NCBI GenBank assembly: GCA_029582155.1
Contig: CM055907.1
Location: 29,719,432-29,783,431 of the forward strand
DNA length: 64,000 nucleotides
Reading direction: 5' to 3'
Source: Panopea generosa
Lineage: Eukaryota; Mollusca; Bivalvia; Adapedonta; Hiatellidae
Positions 50,501 through 60,637 of the stretch are shown here, piece by piece. Both the position numbers and the translations under genes were made by a program. The notes under the pieces were generated by a model. The model searched no databases. It was not told where the DNA came from and was given only the letters and a program-made list of their open reading frames with translations. Within the stretch, counting starts at the first letter, position 1, and each line of letters begins with the position of its first letter.

Positions 50501-53500
50501 GCTGTAGGTGGTGTCCTGTGTATGATATGTTTGCTGTAGGTTGTTTCCTGTGTATGATATGGTGGTACCCTGTGTATGATATGTTTGCTTTTGGTGATGT
50601 CCTTTGTATGATATGTTTGCTGTTGATGGTGTGTCCTTTTCATGATAAGTTTGCTGTAGGTGGTGTCCTGTGTATGATATGTTAATTGTTGGTGGTGTCC
50701 TGTGAATGATATGTTTACTGTTGATGGTGTCCTGTGTATGATATGTTTACTGTTGATGGTAATGGTGCCCTGTGAATGATATGTTTGCTGTTGGTGGTGT
50801 CCTGTGAATGATATATTAGCTGTTGGTGGTGTCCTGTGTAAGATATGTTTGCTGTTGGTGGTGTCCTGTGAATGATGTGTTTGCTGTTGATGGTGTCCTG
50901 TGTATGATATGTTTGTTATAGGTGGTGTCCTGTGTATGATTTGTTTGCTGTTGGTGGTGCCCTGTGTATGAAATTTTGCTGTTGGTGGTGTCCTATGAAT
51001 GATATGTTTGCTGTCGGTGATGACCTGTGTATGATAGGTTTGTTGTTGTTGGTGTCCTGTGTATGATATGTTTACTGTTGGTGGTGTTCTAAGAATGATA
51101 TGTTTGCTGTTGGTGGTGTCGTTTGTATGATATGGTTGCTGTTGATGGTGTCCTGTTAATGAAATGTTTGCTGTTGGTGGTGTCCTGTGTATGATATATT
51201 TACTGTTGCTGGTGTCCTGTTAATGATATGTTTGCTGTTGGTGGTGTCCTGTGTATGATATATTTGCTGTTGTTGGTGTCCTGTTTATGATATGTTTGCT
51301 GTTGTTGGTGTCCTGTTTATGATATGTTTGCTGTTGGTGGTGTCTTGTGTATGATATGTTTACTGTTGGTGGTGTCCTGTGTATGACATATTTGCTGTTG
51401 GTGGTGTCCTGTGAATGATATATTTGATGTTGGTGGTATCGTGTTTATGATATGTTTACTGTTGGTGGTGTCCTGTGAATGATATGTTTACTGTTGGTGG
51501 TGTCCTTTGAATGATTTGCTTGCTGTTGGTGGTGACCTGTGTATGATATGTTAGATGTTGGTGGTTTCATGTGAATTATATGTTTGCTGTTGTTGGTGTC
51601 CTGTATATGATATATTTGCTGTTGGTGGTGTCCTGTGAATGATATGTTTACTGTTGGTGGTGTCCTTTGAATGATATGCTTGCTGTTGGTGGTGACCTGT
51701 GTATGATATGTTTGCTGTTGGTGGTTTCCTGTGAATTATATGTTTGCTGTTGTTGGTGTCATGTGTATGATATATTTGCTGTTGGTGGTGTCTTGTGTAT
51801 GATATGTTTACTGTTGATGGTGTCCTGTGTATGATATATTTGCTGTTGGTGGTGTCCTGTGAATGATATATTTGATGTTGGTCGTATCCTGTTTATGATA
51901 TGTTTACTGTTGGTGGTGTCCTGTGAATGATATGTTTACTGTTGTTGGTGTCCTTTGAATGATATGCTTGCTGTTGGTGGTGACCTGTGTATGATATATT
52001 TGCTGTTGGTGGTTTTATGTGAATTATATGTTTGCTGTTGTTGGTGTCCTGTGTATGATATATTTGCTGTTAGTGGTGTCCTGTGAATGATATGTTTACT
52101 GTTGGTGGTGTCCTTTGAATGATATGCTTTCTGTTGGTGGTGACCTGTGTTAGATATGTTTGCTGTTGGTGGTTTCATGTGAATTATATGTTTGCTGTTG
52201 TTGGTGTCCTGTGTATGATATATTTGCTGTTGGAAGTGTCCTGTGTATGATATGTTTACTGTTGGTGGTGTCCCGTGAATGATAGTTTTGCTGTTGGTGG
52301 TGTCCTGTGTATGATATGTTTACTACATATGGTGATGTTGTCCTGTGAATTATATTTTTTTTTAAGTTTGATGTTGGTTGTGTCCTGCGAATGACATAAT
52401 TACTGCTGTTTTTGATGGTGTCCTGTGAATGATATCTTTATTGTTGATGGTAATGTTGTTCTGTAAATGATGTTTACTGTTGTTGGTGATGGTGTCCTGT
52501 GAATAATATGATTATTGTTGATGGCGATGGTGTCCTATGAATGATATGTTTACTGTTGATGGTGATGGTATTGTGTGAATGATATGTTTCCGGTTGATGG
52601 TGATGGTGACTTGTGAATGATATGTTTACTGCCGATGGTGATGGTGTCCTGTGAATGATATATTTACTGTTGATAGAAATTGTGTCCTGTGAATGATGTT
52701 TTTACTGTTGATGGAGATGGTGTCATGTGAATCATAGGTTTCCTGTTGATGGTGTCTTGTCAATGATATGTTGATGGGGATTGTGTCCTTGATTATGATG
52801 ATGTCCTGTGAATGATATATTTACTGTTGATGGTAATAGTGTCTTGTTAATGATATGTTTATTGTTGATGGTGATGGTGTCCTGTGTACGATACGTTAAT
52901 TGTTGATGGTGATAGTGCCCTGTGAATTATATGTTTATTGTTGAGGGTGATGATGTCCTTTGAATGCGATGTTTACTGTTGATAGAGATTGTGTCATGTC
53001 AATTATAAGTTTAAAGTTGATGTAAAGGTGTCCTGTGAATGATGTGTTTACTCTTAATGGTGATGGAGCCATGTGAATGATATATATTTACTGCTGATTG
53101 TGATGGTGTCCAGTGCATGAGATATTTACTTTTGATGGTGATGATGTCCTGTGAATGATATGTTTCCTATGATGGTGTCCTTTGAATGAGATTTTTAATG
53201 TTGATGGGGATGGTGACATGTGAATGTATTTTTCCTGTTGATGGTGCCCTTTGAATGCGATATTTAATGTTGATGGTGAAGGTAACCTCTGAATGATATG
53301 TTTATTGTTGATAGGGATGTTTTCCTGTGAATGATATGTTTTCTGTTGATAGTGTTCTATGAATGATATGTTGCCTGTTGATGTTGTCCTGTGAATGATA
53401 TGTTTCCTGTTGATGGTGTCCTGTGAATGATATGTTTCCTATTGATGGTGAACTGTGAATGATATGTTTCCTGTTGATGGGGATATTTTCCTGTGAATGA

Positions 53501-56111
53501 TATGTTTCCTGTTGATAGTGCCCTGTGAATGATATGTTTCCTGTTGATGAGGATGTTTTCCCGTGAAGGATGTGTTTATTGTTGATGGTGATGGAGTCCT
53601 GTGTACGATACGTTTATTGTTGATGTTGATAGTGTGCTGTGAATTATATGTTCATTGTTGATGGTGTCCTCTGAATGATATATTTCCTGTTGATGGTGTC
53701 CTGTGAAAAATATGTTTCCTATTGATGGTGAACTGTGAAAAATATGTTTTCTGTTGATGGGGTTATTTTCCAGTGAATGATATGTTTCCAATTGCTGGTG
53801 AACTGTGAATGATATGTTTTCTGTTGATGGGGTTGTTTTCCTGTGAATGATTTTTTTCCTGATGATGGTGTCCTGTGAATGATATGTTTCCTGTTGATGG
53901 GAATGTTTTCCTGTGAATGATATGTTACCTGTTGATGGTGTCCTGTGAATGATATTTTTCCTGTTGATAGGGATGTTTTCCTGTGAATGATATGTTTCCT
54001 GTTGATGGGGATGTTTTCCTGTGAATGATATGTTTATTGTTGATTATGGTGGTGTCCTGTGTCCGACACGTTTATTGTTGATGGTGATAGTGTCCTGGGA
54101 ATTATATGTTTATTGTTGAGGGTAATGATGTCCTTTGAATGAAATGTTTACTGTTGATAGTGATGGTGTCATGTTAATGATATGTTCATTGTTGATGGTG
54201 ATGGTTTTCTGTTAATGATATTTTTCGAGTTGATGTTGATGTTGTCCTGTGAATGGTACGTTTATTGTTGATGGTGATGGTGTTCTGGGAATGAAATGTT
54301 TACTGTTGATGGAAATGGTGTCCTGTGAATAATATGTTTACTGTTGGTTGTGATTGTTTCCTTTGGATGAGATGTTTATTGTTGATGGTGATGGTGTCCT
54401 GTGAATGATGTTTCCTGTTGATGGCGATGTTGTCCTGTGAATGATATGTTTACTGTTGATGGTGATGGTGACATGTGAATGATATGTTTCCTGTTGATGG
54501 TGATTGTGTCCTTGATTATGATGATGTCCTGTGAATGATATATTTACTGTTGATGGTAATAGTGTCTTGTTAATGATATATTTACTTTTGTTGATGATGG
54601 TGTCCTGTTAATGATATGTTTACTGTTGATGGTGATGGTGTCCTGTTGACTATATGTTCACTATTGATGATGATGTGCTGTGATTGGTAAATTTACTGTT
54701 GATTGTGATTGTGCCATGAGAAAGATATATTTTTACTGTTGATGGTAATGTTGACCTGTAAATGATATGTTTATTGTTGATGTTGATGGTGTCCCGTGAA
54801 TGATATATATTTTCTGTTGATGGTGCCCTGTGAATGATTTGTTTATTGTTGATGGTGATGGTCTCCGGTGAATTTAATTTTTTTTTGTTGATGGTGTCCT
54901 GTGAATTAAATGTATAATGTTGATGGTGATGGTGTCCTGTTAATGACATATTTCATGTTGATGGTGTCTTGTGAATGAAATATTTACAGCAAATGTTTTC
55001 TTATGAATGATATCTTTACTGTTGATGGTGAAAGTGTCTTTTCAATGAAATGTTTCCTGTTGATGGTAATGGTGACATGTGAATGATATGTTTACAGTTG
55101 ATGATGATAGTTTACTGTGAATAATATCTTTACTGTTGATGGTGATGGTGCCATGTGAATGATACATTTATTGTTGATGGTGATGATGACCTGTGAATAA
55201 TATATTTATTGTTGATGGTGATGGTGTCCTGCGAATGATATGTTTATTGTTAATGTTGATGGTGTCCCGTGAATGATATATTTCCTGTTGATGGTGATGG
55301 TGTCCTTTGAATGATGTGTTTATTGTTGATGGTGATGGTGCCCTGTGAATGACTTGTTAACTGTTGATGGCGATGGTGTCCTGTGAATGATATATTTACA
55401 GTTAATGGTGATGGTGACGTTTGAATGATATGTATAATGGATGGTAATGATGTCCTGTGAATGATATGTTTACTGATGATGGTAATGGTGTCCTGTGAAT
55501 TATATGATTATTGTTGATGGTGATGTTGTACTTTCAATGTTATATTTACTGTTGATGGTGATGATATCCTGTCAAAGATATATTTAGTGTTGATGGTGAT
55601 GGTGTCCTTTGAATGTTATATTTACTGTTGATGGTGATGGTGTCCTGTGAATGATATGTTTACTGTTGATGATGATGGTGTCTTGTGAATGAAATGTATA
55701 CTGTTGATGGTGTTGGTGTCCTGTGAATGATATGTATACTGATGATGGTGATTGTGACCTGTGAATGATATATTTATTGTTGATGGTGATGGTGACCTAA
55801 GAATAAAATGTTGATGTTGATGGTGATGGTGTCCTGTGAATGTTATGTTTATTGTTGATAGTGATGATTTCTTGTGAATGATATATTTATTGTTGTTGAT
55901 GATGGTGTCCTGTGATGATGTGTTTATTGTTGATGTTGATGTTGCAATGTGAATGATATATTGACTGTTGATAGTGATGGTGTCCTGTGAATGATATGTT
56001 TATTGTTGAAAGTGATGGTGACTTGTGAATGATATGTTTATTGTTGATGGTGATGGTGTCCTGTGAATGATATGTTTATTGTTGATGGTGATGGTGTCCT
56101 GTGAATGTTAT
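47590..56111. repeat. Large G/T-rich satellite of 32-bp and 38-bp units, left block (8.5 kb)
   Basis: The 38-bp unit is TGTTTCCTGTTGATGGTGA plus TGGTGTCCTGTGAATGATA. The 32-bp unit lacks one GATGGT hexamer. Blocks differ: 47590-49450 mixes both types with CCTGTTGATGG and AAATGCTATG variants. 49450-52320 is almost entirely 32-bp units with GTTGGTGGTGTCC and TGTATGATAT. 52330-56111 is mainly 38-bp units. A higher-order period of 146 bp (three 38s plus one 32) is visible from GGCGATGTTG at 48291, 48437 and 48583. Minus-strand frames of 65-110 codons are translated repeats. Confidence 0.95.
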
Positions 56112-56449
56112 TGTTACAACCGAGCGGTCCGATTATCCAGTGCTGTTAGAATAATGGTTGTCAGGATGACACTGCTTATCAATTTATACTGGTAGGGTTA
56201 AAATAACTCAAACACAGGCTGCAAATTATAGATGATTTATCTTGTCATGCAATTTGTTTGAGTAGAATATAGACATAATAGGTTAATGTAATAGATCTAT
56301 GTTCCTGGACTTTCAATAAATTAGTGAGTACGTTTCTTGATATAGATTATGCTTGTTTTGTACGTTGAATGAAATATGAATAAACCCCGTATGGCACCTC
56401 TTTCCGGTGATACGCTTCAAAAGTTCCTCCAAACGTCTAAAAGTCCTAA

Positions 56450-56545
56450 CCGTTTTGATAAAAGTTCCGAAAGTAGTCAAAGTTCCAAAAGTTCCAAAAG
56501 TTCTCAAAGATCTGAAGTTTCTCGAAGTTCTAAAAAGTCCAAGTG
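56450..56545. repeat. Short AAAGTTCC-type minisatellite
   Basis: About ten imperfect 9-10 bp steps of the form AAAGTTCC(A/G). They keep frames open on both strands (56407-56670 plus; 56313-56645 minus) without coding significance. Confidence 0.8.
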
Positions 56546-56789
56546 ACATAAAATCGGCTGTTAATATACCCATCCCGACAAGGAATTGTCCGAATCCCAA
56601 CCAACTGACAGATTCTTGTAGGGACCAGACATATTTGTTTGACACCCGACAAGTAACCGTCAGTTACTGACAAAATCAGTTGGGAGACTAACAAGATTTT
56701 GTCGGTAAGGGAGACATCCGATGGTTTCCTGTACCGAATAATTACCAAATAAATACATACATTGACTTACAATGTTCAAAGAATAAATA

Positions 56790-56793
56790 ATGT
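56790..56793. repeat. Target-site duplication ATGT (left) of LTR retrotransposon
   Basis: ATGT directly before the TGTAACG end of the element; repeated at 61619-61622. Four bp fits Gypsy-type integrases. Confidence 0.75.
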
Positions 56794-57913
56794 TGTAACG
56801 TGCACCGAGCGGATTATGCACACAACTACTAATAAATATGATATACAAGAATTTTCCTTGGACTACTTGCCGTTTGATTTAAGATAAATGGTGAAATAAT
56901 TTTCCTCAAGCTACTTTGCTTTATGATTAGATGACAATTGATTGAACAAATGATTCGTGTTTAAAAAAGAATAATCACGTACAATTAACTTTACATATAA
57001 AACCAAATTATAAAGGTTTCGAACTAACGTTTCAAACCAACGTTTCGCACAACACTATGCCCAGAACTCTGTTTTAAGTAAATAAAACTAGTTCTGCAGC
57101 ACTCCAAACAAATGCCCAGGACTCTGTTTTAAATAAATAAAACTAGTCCTGCAGCACTCCAAACAAATGCCCAAGACTCTGTTTTAAATAAATAAATCTA
57201 GTCCTGCAGCACACCAAACTCGAAACTCCGAGCTGCACCAAAGTATCAGACTTACGTCTCAAACACTTGCTCAGGACATTGTTTTAACTAAATAAAACTA
57301 GTTCTGCAGCAATGTTCCAAGCCTGTTCCAACACCTGTCTGAGGCAAACAATGGCACCCAACAGACTACGATCCGGAGCACTGTTCACAAGTTTCAGAGG
57401 GTTCTGCAACTCTGAGTTGAAAACTGCACTTCTGGGAATCCCTCGTTCACTTGTTACCTCGGTCCAAAGTCCCAGCCTGTATTACCAAATAATAATAATT
57501 AATTGATAAATTAATTATGCAAAGTCTTCTTGCAGCTCCTTCTCCGTCGAGTTTGTAACATCAGACTGACAAGAATACAGGCGGTCAGCTGGTTATATAG
57601 CAGAAGTCACATGACCTAATCACATGGCTTCAATCGGGCATCCTTAGTGTTGTACGACCACATAATGACTTTCGAGATAATACGATTCAATTGAATTACC
57701 ATCCTTATCAAATTCAATAAGTGTCTACCTGACAGTTTATTTACTACATTTTCTGTACGTTTATTAATTTAACTTAATAAACAATAAGTAATACTTAGAA
57801 TAGTCATATATAAAAGGTAAATATAAAGTTACCAACCAACAGAAAAGTATAGCGGTGTAACAAAATACACCGATGTTATGGATTTCTATATGTACAAGGC
57901 GTTTTTCGTCACA
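56794..57913 (-). repeat. 3' LTR (full, 1120 bp)
   Basis: Plus-strand ends are TGTAACG and CGTCACA. Between about 57060 and 57220 a 55-bp unit (CTGCAGCACTCCAAACAAAT..TAAATAAAACTAGTC) is repeated about three times. A 64-codon plus-strand frame (57312-57506) is present in both LTRs but is antisense to the element and has no domain. Confidence 0.92.
57593..57615 (-). promoter_or_regulatory. LTR promoter elements (3' LTR copy)
   Basis: On the minus strand GTCATGTGAC (57606-57615) precedes CTATATAA (57593-57600). A weaker second E-box-like CCATGTGAT lies further upstream, around 57620-57630. Confidence 0.62.
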
Positions 57914-57927
57914 TTACCCACGCCTCC
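57914..57927 (-). promoter_or_regulatory. Polypurine tract candidate
   Basis: The minus strand reads GGAGGCGTGGGTAA directly against the 3' LTR start; 12 of 14 bases are purines. Position fits the plus-strand primer site of LTR retroelements; purity is only moderate. Confidence 0.6.
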
Positions 57928-58217
57928 GACTACAAGCGTCCCGCTTGATCATAAAACCATATTTATCATCCATAAAACATACACTCAATTTTAATAGATA
58001 ATACAAAATAGAAAAAAATATCGGCATATTCATCTAACACAATAATTTGTCCAGAACATATATATTTGTTCATGTAAAACTTCCAAAAATAGCTGAACAG
58101 ATCTCATTATGTTTTTACAAAATTATGGGGAAATGGTTCATAAACAATATATTCTTGCAAACTACATGTATATCAAACACGACTAAAAGTCTCAGTTTAC
58201 TAACTTACTTCATTAAT
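57914..58217 (-). other. 3' untranslated interior of the LTR element
   Basis: AT-rich stretch between the ORF stop and the 3' LTR. No pol remnant is readable in it. Confidence 0.6.
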
Positions 58218-60569
58218 TTATCTATGCTTCATAATAGTTCCTATATTACCAGAACTAAATCCTTTTTTAACCTCGGAAGAGTGTTTTGTGCTTCTTGCAT
58301 CATGCTGAATGTCAGCCCTTCTGGTCGTTCTTCTAGTTTTGCTTCTTTTACTTTTATTGAATTCAATCAAACTTCCAGTTTCAAACATATGTTTGTAATT
58401 AACGCTCTGGTCCTTGGAGCGCATCTTTATTTCTTTTTGTCTGCGAAACTTTTCATTCTTTCCAGGTCGGCTATTTGGATCACAACTCGTTCCAGCCTCC
58501 TCAAATGTATTTGTTTCACATTTTACATATAATTCAGAGCTAGTATCTACACTATCTTGAGCAGACATCACAGTCTTGAAAGGTGCTCGGATTGGCACTA
58601 AAGCTGGTGTCATTTTACATAATATTTCTGTTGCATTAGTTTCATGCTCCTGCAGTGTTATAGTTTGGTCCAGTCTATGCTTTACTCCGTGCTTCCTTTT
58701 CAAATGTCTCCACAGATATGCAGTCTTTTTAAAAGTTACATTACATTCCACACATGTTGGTCTGTCTTTCATGCACTTAAGCTTTTCTAATTTAGCTTTG
58801 CAAATGCTTTTGTTTTTGTATACTGTGTTAATAGATTCTCCCTGGTTTTGCATAAGAATAGATACCTCAGACCTTGAAGGTAAAACGGCCTGATCAACAA
58901 CATTTACTCCGTAACAACCTAACCTTCCAGCTAGTTTTAACTGACATGACTTGCCTTTAATAGTTAATGTGTTGTTAGGTAAATCAAGTTTACAATCTTG
59001 AGTTTGCAAAAAGTCTAAACCAAGTAAAACATCTAACTCAATATCTGCAACCACAATATCACTGACACATTGCACACCACATATCTCTATGCATGCGGAA
59101 GTTTTGCCCTTGATATTGACTGGATCTCCTGATGCTGACAAGATTTGTGTTCTAAACGGTTTCAGGTCACTAGAACAAGGTCTAATAATATCCCATACTC
59201 TTGTAGAAATTATTGTGATAGTTGCTCCAGTATCGATTAAACAATCTGTCAATATATTATTCATTTTAGCATCAATATAAAGACCTGAACCAGCAGCTGC
59301 AACATGTTGTTTATCATTAGATGAACTAGGATTGGATTTGGTGTTCGCATTCGGAAGTTTAGGACAATTAGGTTTAATATGATCTTCGGATCCGCAATTA
59401 AAACGTTTTCTTTTTCTGCTGACTTCAACCCGAGAGTTCTGTCGGCCATGCTGAAATAGTTTACTTTGGTTGGTATTTGCCTCCTGTGGTTTCGAAACCG
59501 TCCTCTCATGAGACCATGATTGAAATGCCTTGCTGAGATCTGAAACTATGTCTTTGAGACCTTTTAATTCTTCTCTTAATTCTGTCTCTTTATTTGAAGT
59601 TGATCTCAAATATCCTTGTCCTTCCATATGCTTCCTTTCAGCACGATTATACGCTTCAAGTTCGACTGCATGCCGAACAGCATCGTTTAAATTTAATGGC
59701 CTAGCTTGTTTGATACGAAGTCTCATGTCTGAGCTTATAAGAGAGTCCATAAACTGCTCTTTTGCTAGAGTTTCCCGAACATCAGTTGGTGCTGTTGGAT
59801 AGGCTAAATTAGTTAGCCGTCTGACATCCTGACCAAGTTCAGACAGAGTTACTGACGCCTTTTGCTTCCTCTCACGCAACTGAACACGGTATAATTCAGT
59901 TTGATTAGGTGTGGCAAATCTTTCTTCTAAAGACCGTACCAGCTCGTTATAGTCATTAGCATTTGAACTTAAATTTCCGTAAACACCCTGAGCTTGTCCT
60001 CTAAGTGATACAGCCAAATAAAGTCCTTTCTGTTTTTCTGTCCAACTATTTATTTTTGAACAAGCATCAAAATGAGCTTTATAGTCCAGCAAACTGCCCG
60101 AACCATCAAACGTTGCTGGTTTGACTTTTGCTCCATAACTATTCCCTGAGCTAGGTTTCGAACTACCAGGTTCTGCACCTACTTTGTGTTTTGGTGTTAA
60201 ACATGTCTGTTTCGAGTCAGACTTCTTTCGTTTTGTAACAAAACGGTCAGGTTCCTTGACGAGTGTTGTCTCAAACTCAACATATTCCTTTTTAATGGGA
60301 CTGCACCAAGGCGGAGTCTTGAAGCCAACACCAATCTCTGTCTTCAAACATTTCTTTAAACCGTGTCCATCCTCCATCTTTGATACCTTTTTCAATGCTG
60401 AACTGCTCCGCCCTTCATTTGTAGACATGCCCAATTCCATGTTTTCTATCTGTCGTTCAAGAAATGATATTTCAGTCTGAACCTTACTCATTTCGTTTTG
60501 CCGTCTCAACTCCTGCAAACGTTCATCTAAACTTTGCATCCTACTATTAAATTCCTGACTATCATCCAT
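58218..60569 (-). CDS. Retrotransposon Gag-protease protein with C2H2 zinc finger
   Basis: Intact 783-residue protein. Residues 1-45 are a charged coiled coil (LDERLQELRRQNEMS..). About 148-315 is a retrotransposon Gag/capsid domain, including KPATFDG at 150-156 and a YNELVRSLEERFATPNQ segment at 207-223. A zinc-knuckle-like F-N-C-G-S-E-D-H-I-K-P-N-C lies at 390-402, but Arg replaces the first of the four expected ligands, so the CCHC is incomplete. Retropepsin spans about 428-550, with catalytic DTG at 446-448 and GLDFL at 517-521. A post-protease linker (about 555-600) is followed not by RT but by one C2H2 finger, C606-X2-C609-X12-H622-X4-H627, and a basic tail (705-752). The start is the first ATG, 45 nt after the primer site. 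Gag would assemble RNA-containing particles in the cytoplasm and the protease would process it. The C-terminal finger could bind nucleic acid, or be what remains of Pol after an in-frame deletion; both are inference. Confidence 0.9.
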   Translation of the reverse strand: MDDSQEFNSRMQSLDERLQELRRQNEMSKVQTEISFLERQIENMELGMSTNEGRSSSALKKVSKMEDGHGLKKCLKTEIGVGFKTPPWCSPIKKEYVEFETTLVKEPDRFVTKRKKSDSKQTCLTPKHKVGAEPGSSKPSSGNSYGAKVKPATFDGSGSLLDYKAHFDACSKINSWTEKQKGLYLAVSLRGQAQGVYGNLSSNANDYNELVRSLEERFATPNQTELYRVQLRERKQKASVTLSELGQDVRRLTNLAYPTAPTDVRETLAKEQFMDSLISSDMRLRIKQARPLNLNDAVRHAVELEAYNRAERKHMEGQGYLRSTSNKETELREELKGLKDIVSDLSKAFQSWSHERTVSKPQEANTNQSKLFQHGRQNSRVEVSRKRKRFNCGSEDHIKPNCPKLPNANTKSNPSSSNDKQHVAAAGSGLYIDAKMNNILTDCLIDTGATITIISTRVWDIIRPCSSDLKPFRTQILSASGDPVNIKGKTSACIEICGVQCVSDIVVADIELDVLLGLDFLQTQDCKLDLPNNTLTIKGKSCQLKLAGRLGCYGVNVVDQAVLPSRSEVSILMQNQGESINTVYKNKSICKAKLEKLKCMKDRPTCVECNVTFKKTAYLWRHLKRKHGVKHRLDQTITLQEHETNATEILCKMTPALVPIRAPFKTVMSAQDSVDTSSELYVKCETNTFEEAGTSCDPNSRPGKNEKFRRQKEIKMRSKDQSVNYKHMFETGSLIEFNKSKRSKTRRTTRRADIQHDARSTKHSSEVKKGFSSGNIGTIMKHR

Positions 60570-60614
60570 ATTGAATTAAGTATGGGTAAAGTAATAACTG
60601 TAGATTATTAAAGT

Positions 60615-60632
60615 ATCCCACCGCTGCCACCA
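60615..60632 (-). promoter_or_regulatory. Primer binding site, tRNA-Leu
   Basis: The plus strand reads ATCCCACCGCTGCCACCA, which is the 3' end of animal tRNA-Leu (AAG/TAG type, CCCACCGCTGCCA) plus CCA; 18 of 18 match from memory of that tRNA. On the element's strand this is TGGTGGCAGCGG..., starting 5 nt inside the 5' LTR. It fixes element orientation and predicts the priming tRNA. Confidence 0.88.
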
Positions 60633-60637
60633 ATTTT

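Larger units (their letters stand above)
56112..56793 (-). mobile_element. Solo-LTR-like element, part 1 (interrupted)
   Basis: The satellite ends at TTAT (56108-56111) and this segment begins TGTTACAACCGAGCGG. Its other half, 61623-62154, ends TTACATTACA just before the satellite resumes with CTAT. Together they form about 1.2 kb with TG...CA ends and a 4-bp flanking duplication bearing one mismatch. The CCGAGCGG..ATTAT terminus resembles that of the LTR inserted in it (CACCGAGCGGATTATGC), suggesting a related LTR family. No coding domain is visible. Confidence 0.62.

Noticed and set aside
48186..54949. Minus-strand frames of 65-100 codons rich in His, Gln, Thr
   Set aside because: Translated 32/38-bp satellite; frames end wherever the unit length drifts.
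56313..56670. Opposed 110- and 87-codon frames
   Set aside because: Created by the AAAGTTCC-type microrepeat in a probable LTR; no domain.
58047..60480. Plus-strand frames of 63-161 codons opposite the Gag ORF
   Set aside because: Shadows of the 783-codon minus-strand coding region.
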